Assembly: GCA_945861085.1 (NCBI GenBank) | Contig: OX244046.1 | Location: 372,001 to 436,000, forward strand | Origin: Clostridioides difficile_D | GTDB taxonomy: Bacteria > Bacillota > Clostridia > Peptostreptococcales > Peptostreptococcaceae | Direction of reading: 5' to 3' | DNA length: 64,000 bases | Shown: positions 56,388-64,000 of the stretch, piece after piece | How the letters are laid out: each line of letters starts with the position of its first letter | How positions within the stretch are numbered: position 1 is the stretch's first letter | Translations under genes and position numbers: made by a program | Notes under the pieces: generated by a model | Databases searched by the model: none | What the model was told of the DNA's origin: nothing | What the model saw: only the letters and a program-made list of their open reading frames with translations

Positions 56388-59300
56388 TTATAAATTACTT
56401 AAGATACTAGGGTCTTTAATCTTATTATCTTCAGAAAGCAATAATATCTTAGACATAATCTCAGCAGTTTTAGGGTCTTCATCAGCGAATGGAAGGAATA
56501 TCTTACCTCTACTTTGAGAATGTACAGGAAGTATATTTAAAGCACCCATTCCTTTTTTATGTACAATACCAGAACCCATATGTACAGAATACTCACCTAA
56601 ATTACCTGCGATAAGAGCATGAGAGCCTTCAAAGTTGACATTCTTAATCTTTAACAATAATAAAAGTTCCTTAGCAATTGCTATACGCATCTCTACAGTA
56701 GAGTGACTCGTTTCAGGGTCAACACCACCAGCATGAGCGACACTTACAACAAGGTCTATATCACGCATAACTTCTGAGAATATAATTGGAGGTATAGAAG
56801 CTAATTCTAAGCTTTTATAAGTTTTTCTATCAAAAAATTCTACTGTTTCAATAGTAGGAGGCTCAATGTCTGCTGGTGAAAACCAATCTGCAAGTGCAAA
56901 CATTTTTGCTACTATATTTTCTTTATAAAACACTTTCTGTAATCCTTCTTCGTAATCGACAGTCCAAAGTTGATTTCTAAGAAGTGCTACAGTTTTCTTT
57001 GGCTGGATTTGGTGACCAGAGTATCTACGAGATATAGTTTTTTCAGATAATTCGTCAGCATTTATTCTATAATATTCACGGAATACTTGCTTAAATGGTT
57101 GAACAATTTGCTTACTAAATAAGTCATGTTGAAATTCACTCCATTTACCAGACTCAAACAAATGAACTGGATGTGCAAGTTTTAATTTATTTTTTGCTGT
57201 TAATTTATAAGTTTCACCTTCTATATTGCAAATAAAGAACTTAGACTTATCATTATAAACATATCCAATATTATCATCGCATACCCATACTAGATTTTTA
57301 ATCAAAGGGCAGATAACTGGATTTTTATAGATATTGGAGATTTCTTTAACTGTAAATACTATTTCATTTTTCATAGATTGCTCTAAACTCTGTTTTGCAC
57401 GAGAATACTGACTCTTTAAATCTTTTTGAACAGATTTAAGTTCAAGTACATATGGATGTTTAGCAATAGCTTTTGGTATACTCTTTAAAGACTTGTTGCC
57501 TTTTTGAACTTTAGTAGATGCTTTTCCGTTTTCATCAACATCTATCCAAATTGAAGTACCATCAATATCTTTTGGTTTAAATAGATGAGCAACTTCATTT
57601 AGTTTTTCAGTCTCAAGAGCCCACATCATACGATTTACATCTCCAAAGCCAGCACTTCTAGCTAGATTTTCTAGTGCTATTGTACAAGCTTTTGATTCAC
57701 TTTCACGACGTTGTGCTCCAAATTGTTTGCTTTCTTTAGCAAATTTTTGGATAAATTCATAACGGAAAGTGGCTTCTTTTAGGTCTCCTTTTTTCATAGG
57801 AAGTAAAGAGAAACTTCTCAATTTATCTTGATTTCTATTTGTTTCAATTTCTTTCATTAACATGTCTTTATCAAGTTTACCAAGTGTAGCATCAGCGTAA
57901 AGTTGTGCACGTCTATGAGAGTTACCACCACTAGTTATATATTTAGCTGATTTGTAAAGTATATTGAATCTTTCTTCCCCAATAGTCTTATACGAATCTA
58001 AAAACCAATCTACATCAAATGCACCATCAATGAAACTACGTGGTGAAATAGGGGAGAATAGAGCAACTTCTGATTCTTTTTGTGCAGAGAATCCCTCATT
58101 TATATGTGCATGGAAGTACCAAATTGTACTTTTTAGACCTTTCCAGTTTAAATATTTTTCAATTATGTTGACCCATTGAGGGGCATACATAGCAGCTTCT
58201 ATTAATCTAAGTTCAGTAATGTCAGTATTTTTAAGTAACTTTTTTAACTCTTTTGAGTCGTCTTCTTTAGTAGGATAGCAATTTTTAAGTAGAGAACTTA
58301 AAACATCTTTTTTTGAATAATTACTACCATATGAATATCCTCTCTGGAAAGTTTCTTTACCAAGAGCAACTAAGATATTTACAAAATAATTTATACCTTC
58401 AAAGTATTGTATATTATTAGCTAGATGAGATACCTCTGTTGGCATATCACCTCTACGTGATTCAATTTCTATAATTCTGTTTGTAACAGTTTTTAAGTTA
58501 TCTTTAAGCCAAGGATACTTTTCTAATGTGTCGCCAGCCCATCTAGGATTTGTTAACGTTCTTATTATATTTACTGCATTGTATCCACTTATCATTTCTC
58601 TATTAACTTGTTCTTCAGTCATTAATCCTAATTCATATGCACGAGCAAATATATTTATGCCAGTATAAAAAGGGAATTTATATTCTAATAACTGATAATT
58701 TGAAAATGTAGTATAGAAAAACTTAGTAAAAGAAATATCATCATAAATAAATGAATGTGCTTTATCAAGCCAATAATTTAAAATAGGAGCATCTAAAGCA
58801 GGGCAGTATTCATTTTGTCTGTAGTAGTTCTTAGTAAATTCAACTCTTTGTTTTTTACATTGTTCTATAGTCAATAAGTTTCTAAGCTTGTAGTATATAT
58901 CTAAACAATAGTCAAATACCTCTTTATGGTCAAACTCATTTAGTAAGACTCTTAAAAGTCTTCTTGTAAGTCCATTAAATTTCAATTTTTCAAGTTTTGT
59001 ATATATTTTCTTTTGTTTTTTAGAGTCAAGAACATTTGAATAGATAGATGAAAACCAACTTTTTTCTGTTTCATTATATCCACATGTACTTATACTATAA
59101 AATAAAATATCAAGTATTAATTTGTAGTCTAAGTCAAGTTTTTTACTAGTTTCTCTCCAAAGTTCTGATAATGGATAATTATCTAGAGTATCATTAGAAG
59201 CCTTATATTTAATAGGAGTCAAATTATAAGTAGAGTAACCTAAAAGTACTTTTTCTACATTACCTGACCATCTTTCAACTTCATATTCATAATCTGCATT

Positions 59301-61445
59301 TTCAGTAATAAGTTCATCAAATTTTTCATAAACTTTTATTATTTTATCTATATCTGTATCAAGTATTTTTTTTGCTTCTCTTTTTGTTGATATAGAAATA
59401 GAATCTTCACTTGAAGATAAACTTATGTTGGAAATAATTTTATTAAGTTTTGATGAACTAGATGAATCTTCTTTAAAACCAAACTGTTCAGGAATTTGAA
59501 CCTTATTTTCAGGGTTATATATTCCAAAACCATTTTCTTTACAATAATCATTTTTTGCTTTACCTAATAAATTATCAATTAGTATTTGAACTTGAGATGT
59601 ATTCTTTTTAGATTTATCAATATCTTCTACTAGTAAAATAAGCTTACTATATAGTTCTTGTCTATCAGCATTGTCTTTCAATAAGTTTACAATTTCAAGA
59701 CCTCCAAGGCATTTTTGCGAGTTTGAAGATTTTATCAGTGAAGAAGCAATATTCTCTAGTTTTGAATCATTTTGTTCAAGTAAAATTTTTATCACTGTTT
59801 GTCTAATAGAGCTTGTCTTTAAAGAAAGCAGATTGGTTATTTTGTCTAGCTCTATATTTGTTAGCTCAAGTTTTCTAAGTAGACTCAATACAGTTTCTCT
59901 GTTGGAAACACTCTTATCACTTAAACATTCCAATAAGAAATCACGTTGTCTATTCGTTTTTGGTTCATTTATAAAATTAACTATAAGTGAAGCTCTTAAG
60001 TCTGAACTCATAAGATGACAATTTTCCATGAGAACATCTATAAATTGGGTATTCATATCGTATGCTGTTAGAGTCATCATACACTTAAGTATCTCATGAG
60101 AAGAAATTTCAATCCAAGTCCATGGAAATACACTTCCTAAAAAGGATTTAGTCTTTGAGTTTAAAATTTCTAAAGCATGTTTTAGACTTTCAAATTGTTC
60201 TTTTCTAGCATAAAAGTCTTTGTCAATTGGAGTGTTTGACAAATCAAAAGTGGTTTCTCTGTTTTGCCAATTATAGTAGTAGCCAACAGAACTTTCTACA
60301 TAGAAATTTCTAATTACCCATGCTAGTATCTCTAAATCATCACCCTTAACGTTTTTAGATGCTATAGAATGTTTAAAATATGTGCTTTCTGTATGCGATA
60401 AAAAGTAAAGAGCTACAAGTTTTTTATATTTTTCCTGACAAGAAAGTAAATTTTCAATAAGAGAGTAAGAGTCATAGATGTTATAAGTTGCAGTAGACCA
60501 TAAGGCAAAGTAAATTTCAAGGTTATCATTGCTATTAATTGATTCTATACGGAATTTTTCATCAGTCAATGATTTATATGAAAGTTCTAAGCACTTACGT
60601 ATTATTTCAGGTTTTTGGTCTGAAAAGCCAAGTCCTGTCCATGTATCCAAGGCTCTTATAACAGAACTAAATCTCTCTAAATTATTATCCAAGATAGTTT
60701 TTAACAGGTATATTGATGCAGGGACTGTACCTTCATCTAAACTCTCTACAATTTGCTGTCTAAGACCTTCTTGTTGTTTAGCTGCTAAAAGAAGTTTAGA
60801 AAGCATTTCATAGCATTTTTCACTATGACTTTTCATAATACCAATTATCATTTGTCTTGTAAGTAGGGCAGTTTGATTTTCTCCAAATATTACTTCTTCC
60901 AATGCACTTATTACTTCTTGATTTCCTTTGTCTATTTCCAGTGCTATTTTATCACTCATTATAGAGTCATAGTATAAGACCTTATTTGGAAGAGTAAGAT
61001 AATCTATAACTGAAAAATCATAATAAATCAAATCAATATAGTTTGAAATAAATCTGATTATACCACTAAAATAATCCACAAGTTTATTTGAGCGATAACC
61101 TTTGCGGTAATATCCTCTTGAATATGTATAATCCATCTTTCTTTTAATCAACTGGCAAAGTTCTTCTACTTGTTCAGAAGTAAATATTAATTCTAATGCA
61201 TTTTTTAAAGGACCAGAAAGGAGTTCATCTATATTTTTAATCTCATAGTAATAGCAATTGTAGTATTTATTTATCATATTTAAGAATTTGTCTTCGGGTT
61301 CTCTATAATAATATGAACTATTTTCTATGCAGTCCCAAAGAGATTTTGCTAAGTCATAGTATTTTTTTGAAGAAGATTTAGTAAAATTATTTTTAAAATT
61401 TTCAATTATTTTAGGATTTTTTTCTACTCTAGTACGTTCCAACAT
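56388..61445 (-). CDS. Very large DUF4132-like protein (1685 aa)
   Basis: A 1685-aa soluble protein. The N-terminal and central parts are helical and repeat-like (HEAT-like stretches such as LTNIELDKITNLLSLKTSSIRQTVIKILLEQ). The C-terminal 300 residues contain SIPPIIFSEVMRDIDLVVSVAHAGGVDPETSHSTVEMR and GKIFLPFADEDPKTAEIMSKILLLSED, which I recognise from the DUF4132/DUF5724 group (E. coli YehI, MolR). There is no clear catalytic motif, signal peptide or membrane segment. GGAGG before the ATG. It forms an operon with the gene at 61470. The function of the family is unknown. Confidence 0.75.
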   Translation of the reverse strand: MLERTRVEKNPKIIENFKNNFTKSSSKKYYDLAKSLWDCIENSSYYYREPEDKFLNMINKYYNCYYYEIKNIDELLSGPLKNALELIFTSEQVEELCQLIKRKMDYTYSRGYYRKGYRSNKLVDYFSGIIRFISNYIDLIYYDFSVIDYLTLPNKVLYYDSIMSDKIALEIDKGNQEVISALEEVIFGENQTALLTRQMIIGIMKSHSEKCYEMLSKLLLAAKQQEGLRQQIVESLDEGTVPASIYLLKTILDNNLERFSSVIRALDTWTGLGFSDQKPEIIRKCLELSYKSLTDEKFRIESINSNDNLEIYFALWSTATYNIYDSYSLIENLLSCQEKYKKLVALYFLSHTESTYFKHSIASKNVKGDDLEILAWVIRNFYVESSVGYYYNWQNRETTFDLSNTPIDKDFYARKEQFESLKHALEILNSKTKSFLGSVFPWTWIEISSHEILKCMMTLTAYDMNTQFIDVLMENCHLMSSDLRASLIVNFINEPKTNRQRDFLLECLSDKSVSNRETVLSLLRKLELTNIELDKITNLLSLKTSSIRQTVIKILLEQNDSKLENIASSLIKSSNSQKCLGGLEIVNLLKDNADRQELYSKLILLVEDIDKSKKNTSQVQILIDNLLGKAKNDYCKENGFGIYNPENKVQIPEQFGFKEDSSSSSKLNKIISNISLSSSEDSISISTKREAKKILDTDIDKIIKVYEKFDELITENADYEYEVERWSGNVEKVLLGYSTYNLTPIKYKASNDTLDNYPLSELWRETSKKLDLDYKLILDILFYSISTCGYNETEKSWFSSIYSNVLDSKKQKKIYTKLEKLKFNGLTRRLLRVLLNEFDHKEVFDYCLDIYYKLRNLLTIEQCKKQRVEFTKNYYRQNEYCPALDAPILNYWLDKAHSFIYDDISFTKFFYTTFSNYQLLEYKFPFYTGINIFARAYELGLMTEEQVNREMISGYNAVNIIRTLTNPRWAGDTLEKYPWLKDNLKTVTNRIIEIESRRGDMPTEVSHLANNIQYFEGINYFVNILVALGKETFQRGYSYGSNYSKKDVLSSLLKNCYPTKEDDSKELKKLLKNTDITELRLIEAAMYAPQWVNIIEKYLNWKGLKSTIWYFHAHINEGFSAQKESEVALFSPISPRSFIDGAFDVDWFLDSYKTIGEERFNILYKSAKYITSGGNSHRRAQLYADATLGKLDKDMLMKEIETNRNQDKLRSFSLLPMKKGDLKEATFRYEFIQKFAKESKQFGAQRRESESKACTIALENLARSAGFGDVNRMMWALETEKLNEVAHLFKPKDIDGTSIWIDVDENGKASTKVQKGNKSLKSIPKAIAKHPYVLELKSVQKDLKSQYSRAKQSLEQSMKNEIVFTVKEISNIYKNPVICPLIKNLVWVCDDNIGYVYNDKSKFFICNIEGETYKLTAKNKLKLAHPVHLFESGKWSEFQHDLFSKQIVQPFKQVFREYYRINADELSEKTISRRYSGHQIQPKKTVALLRNQLWTVDYEEGLQKVFYKENIVAKMFALADWFSPADIEPPTIETVEFFDRKTYKSLELASIPPIIFSEVMRDIDLVVSVAHAGGVDPETSHSTVEMRIAIAKELLLLLKIKNVNFEGSHALIAGNLGEYSVHMGSGIVHKKGMGALNILPVHSQSRGKIFLPFADEDPKTAEIMSKILLLSEDNKIKDPSILSNL

Positions 61446-61469
61446 TTATGTACCTCCAAATTATTTATT

Positions 61470-61889
61470 TTAAAACATTCTTCCAGCAAGTAAAGTAAGT
61501 CTTATAAAAGTAAAGATATCTCCACTTTTCAAATTTATAGGGGAATCAAGTTTTTCAATAATATCTTCATTTATAAGTACTTTATAAATTCCATCTTCAA
61601 ATGCTTGTAATGCTACTTCTATTGCTTTTTCTGTGGATTGTTTGTTTTCATTGTAAATAGAGCCAAACCCAACTTTTCCAATATCAGCTTGAGATTCAAT
61701 TTCTTCACTAGTTAAGAAGTTTACTATTGATTTTTCTGGGATTTTCTCATTATATTCAAGAACATTTTTAGATACAATTTCAGAGATAGCCTCTTTTAGG
61801 CAATTGATGTTATCAGATACATCAAAGGGGGTAAGTTCTAGCATAGGTTTGCGTTTGCCAACAGCTTTAACTCTAAAATAAATTTGCAT
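61470..61889 (-). CDS. Small unknown protein upstream of the DUF4132-like gene (139 aa)
   Basis: A 139-aa soluble protein without a known domain. It begins MQIYFRVKAVGKRKPMLELTPFDVSD and ends with an arginine-containing strand (FTFIRLTLLAGRMF). It lies 24 nt before the 1685-aa gene on the same strand, so they are co-transcribed. The ATG at 61889 follows GAGGTGA; a longer frame from 61904 would run through that site. It may be a partner or chaperone of the large protein (inference from position). Confidence 0.6.
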   Translation of the reverse strand: MQIYFRVKAVGKRKPMLELTPFDVSDNINCLKEAISEIVSKNVLEYNEKIPEKSIVNFLTSEEIESQADIGKVGFGSIYNENKQSTEKAIEVALQAFEDGIYKVLINEDIIEKLDSPINLKSGDIFTFIRLTLLAGRMF

Positions 61890-62007
61890 AAAATCACCTC
61901 GCAAAACATTAATTATGTACTTAGGAATTTAAAAATTTACCTATTTGTTATATTATATCATTTTGTGAATTATTAATGTGAAATATGAGATTATTTTACA
62001 AAAAATA

Positions 62008-62056
62008 GAAAAAAAGCTATCTTAAAGTCTAAAAAAGCAATAAAAGATAACTTTTA
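62008..62056 (-). terminator. Terminator of the 83-aa gene
   Basis: Read on the minus strand, AAAAGTTATCTT pairs with AAGATAGCTTTT (one mismatch) and is followed by a T-run. Confidence 0.6.
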
Positions 62057-62122
62057 ACTAGGATTATATAAAATTATAACTATCTATTTATTAAATTTTA
62101 ATTTTAGAATTACTTTTGATAA

Positions 62123-62374
62123 CTATCTTTTTTTATTTATGAATTTTGCTCCTAAATATTTCTTGATGTCTTCTTCAGGAGAAAAGTCATCAATAAGGAT
62201 TTCTTTCCCAGTATCTTCAAATACTACAAGAACTTCACAGTCACCTTGTAAGAAAAATTTTCTAACAGTATCTTCTTTAACTTCTCTAACTTTTATTACA
62301 TTCTTTTTTTCCTTCTCGAAGTCTTTTGTGTAATAACTTCCCATCATGTTAATTATTTTTGTATATCTATTCAT
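62123..62374 (-). CDS. Small protein of unknown function (83 aa)
   Basis: An 83-aa basic protein (MNRYTKIINMMGSYYTKDFEKEKKNVIKV) with a strand-rich C-terminus (CEVLVVFEDTGKEILIDDFSPEEDIKKYLG). It has no membrane segment or known motif. A strong GGAGG ribosome binding site and its own terminator support a real gene. It lies divergently from the Cys-cluster gene. Confidence 0.6.
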   Translation of the reverse strand: MNRYTKIINMMGSYYTKDFEKEKKNVIKVREVKEDTVRKFFLQGDCEVLVVFEDTGKEILIDDFSPEEDIKKYLGAKFINKKR

Positions 62375-62462
62375 AAAATACCTCCATATGCGATTAAATT
62401 TAAAAAATATGTTATAATAATTGTTTGTATTAACTTAATAATTATAACAAGGAGTAGTAATA

Positions 62463-63212
62463 ATGACTAGTATAAAAAATAAAGATATTTTAAATTGTAT
62501 AGATTATTCCATTAAAAATAAGCTCTTTGGCAAACTAAATTATATATATGAGTCCTTACCAACAGGAAGTTGTTCTGGATGTGGAAATTGTTGTATGGAA
62601 TCAGTAGGTATAAATTTAATTGAGTTTTTGAATATATTTTGTTATCTTGAAGAGAGAGTTGAATTAAAAAAAAGTTGTATAAGCAAAGTATTAGATTACT
62701 ATTTTGAAGAGTATGCAAGAAAGAACTCATGTCCATTTAAAGATAATAACAACAGATGTTTAATATATGAAGTTAGACCATTAAATTGTAGGATGTTTGG
62801 TCATTGGAAAAAAGAAGACTATAATAAAAATCTAGATAACGTTACTAAGAAGAATAATGACTATAAAGAATTAATGAAAGAACAATATGGATTTGAAATA
62901 AATGATGAAGTAGTAAACTATAGAATAGATTATTGTGATAGATTTGTTCCAAATAGAGATTATTTAAGTAAATCTGAGAGATTAAGTTTTTCTGATAAGC
63001 TTATGACATTAGACTCAAAGATTTATTCTAGTGGAAACATAGACATAGATTTTAGGGATAGAGGTATAGTTGAATATTTTATAGAGTCATTACTTTATAG
63101 AGATTTAGCATATAATGTAAAAATAAGGATATCTAAAGAAGACAAAATAAGAAAAAGAACTATTGATAGAATAAAAAGAATTATTCTTGTAGAGTCTTAT
63201 ATTAATAAGTAA
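62463..63212 (+). CDS. YkgJ-family cysteine-cluster protein
   Basis: A 249-aa protein with the zinc- or iron-binding pattern CSGCGNCCMES near residue 37 and CPFKDNNNRCLIYEVRPLNCRMFGHW near 90, matching the YkgJ/CxxCxxCC family. The second part is charged and helical. The function of the family is poorly known. AAGGAG before the ATG. It begins the transcript that probably continues into the MBL-fold gene 40 nt downstream. Confidence 0.78.
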   Translation: MTSIKNKDILNCIDYSIKNKLFGKLNYIYESLPTGSCSGCGNCCMESVGINLIEFLNIFCYLEERVELKKSCISKVLDYYFEEYARKNSCPFKDNNNRCLIYEVRPLNCRMFGHWKKEDYNKNLDNVTKKNNDYKELMKEQYGFEINDEVVNYRIDYCDRFVPNRDYLSKSERLSFSDKLMTLDSKIYSSGNIDIDFRDRGIVEYFIESLLYRDLAYNVKIRISKEDKIRKRTIDRIKRIILVESYINK

Positions 63213-63252
63213 TAAATTGTATCATAAATATTGTCAAAATGAGGTGAATAAG

Positions 63253-64000
63253 GTGAATCTTACAAAAGTAAAAGGAAATACCTTTTTTATAAAAGGTGGC
63301 ACGAATACAGGAATATATGTATTTGAAGATAACACAGCTCTTATGATAGACCCAGGATTATGTGGTTCAAGGCCTAGAAGAGTAATTAAAGTATTAGATG
63401 AAAATAAAATACAAGTTAGATATATTATAAATACTCATGGTCATGATGACCACTATGGAGCATGTAATCAATTTAAAGATTATTATAAAGACGTGTGTAT
63501 AATGTCATCTGAATACGATAAATTATATATAGAAAATCCAGAATTATTTTCAAAGTATATTGTTGGGGGAAAGAGTAATGTATTTATGGATAATATCTTA
63601 AAAAATAAAATGTTGGATGATATAAAAATAGATAAATCTATAGAAGTAGGGAAGCTTGAATTAAACAATGAAATGTTTGATATAATTGAATTTCAAGGTC
63701 ATACACCTGGTAGTATAGCTGTTTTGACAAAAGATAAGGTGATTTTTGTTGGAGACTTATTGATAGGAGATGAAATTCTCTCAAAATATGATTTTTTGTT
63801 TCTATATGATATACAGGAGCAAATAAATTCATTAGAAAAATTAAAAAATATAGATTTTGAGTACTTAGTTTTAGGGCATGGGAAGCAAGTTATATCAAAA
63901 GAAGATTCTTATAAATTAATCGAAAAACATTTGATTGCCTTAGAAAAATATTTATATCAAATAAGAACGTTACTTAAAGAGCCAAAATCTTTAGAAATTT
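63253..64000 (+). CDS. MBL-fold metallo-hydrolase (partial, runs off the window)
   Basis: The frame is open to the right edge, giving 249 codons. The metallo-beta-lactamase fold motif THGHDDHYGA (HxHxDH) provides the two-metal site; further ligands are the His in FQGHTPGS, the Asp in FVGDLLIGD and the His in LGHGKQ. It probably hydrolyses a thioester or phosphoester; the substrate is unknown. The GTG at 63253 is 8 nt after GAGGTG and fits better than later starts. Confidence 0.82.
   Translation, partial: MNLTKVKGNTFFIKGGTNTGIYVFEDNTALMIDPGLCGSRPRRVIKVLDENKIQVRYIINTHGHDDHYGACNQFKDYYKDVCIMSSEYDKLYIENPELFSKYIVGGKSNVFMDNILKNKMLDDIKIDKSIEVGKLELNNEMFDIIEFQGHTPGSIAVLTKDKVIFVGDLLIGDEILSKYDFLFLYDIQEQINSLEKLKNIDFEYLVLGHGKQVISKEDSYKLIEKHLIALEKYLYQIRTLLKEPKSLEI

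Overview
This window is low-GC Firmicute chromosome and almost certainly comes from Clostridioides difficile. The supporting markers are a BclA1-type collagen-like exosporium glycoprotein gene beside a bifunctional adhE, a CdISt1-type IStron (group I intron fused to an IS605-family element), a cobalamin-riboswitch-controlled cbiMNQO operon followed by pcrA, and an rrn operon with clostridial features. AT-rich codon use, strong AGGAGG ribosome binding sites and frequent TTG/GTG starts fit. The species call is my inference from gene content; I could not run a database search.

Layout. 1-2.1 kb: the end of a DUF362/ferredoxin protein, a small unknown gene and an orphan biotin synthase. 2.2-7.8 kb: a ribose operon rbsR-K-B-A-C with a visible promoter and LacI-type operator. 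7.9-11.5 kb: two M20 amidohydrolases flanking a glutamine-amidotransferase-like protein. 11.7-17.9 kb: a DUF5685 gene, a cysteine-rich TPR-like protein, a membrane protein, a HAD phosphatase, an unrecognised acidic protein, an EFR1-type flavodoxin/ferredoxin and a highly repetitive Asn/Met protein. Two copies of a 77-bp repeat lie in this part. 18-20.8 kb: an ArsR/CadC-like repressor and a P1B-type metal ATPase. 21.4-26.3 kb: one complete 16S-23S-5S rRNA operon without spacer tRNAs. 26.5-29.2 kb: a DedA protein and a GntR(YtrA)-regulated ABC transporter.

29.5-34.5 kb: a MoxR-type AAA ATPase and a VWA-domain partner gene interrupted by a complete IStron. The element sits after TTGAT, carries group I intron P7 pairing and ends in G, so self-splicing would rejoin the VWA reading frame exactly. 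This is the most remarkable feature of the window. 34.6-37.6 kb: a cobalamin riboswitch and a cobalt ECF transporter (cbiMNQO). 37.7-42.7 kb: pcrA, an M18 aminopeptidase, a patatin-like lipase and a cyclophilin. 43.4-50.3 kb: bclA1 with a Sigma-K-like promoter, a CBS-containing pyrophosphatase and adhE. 50.6-56.2 kb: a small gene and a MacB/FtsX-like ABC exporter, divergent from a GHKL kinase/LytTR regulator pair. 56.4-64 kb: a 1685-residue DUF4132-like protein with a small partner, a small unknown gene, a YkgJ-like Cys-cluster protein and the start of an MBL-fold hydrolase.

Working together: rbs imports and phosphorylates ribose, cbiMNQO supplies cobalt under B12 control, the cad-like pair handles a toxic metal, AdhE regenerates NAD+ in fermentation, and BclA1 belongs to the spore surface. 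The AAA/VWA pair and the DUF4132 protein recall the E. coli yeh cluster, but they are about 22 kb apart here.
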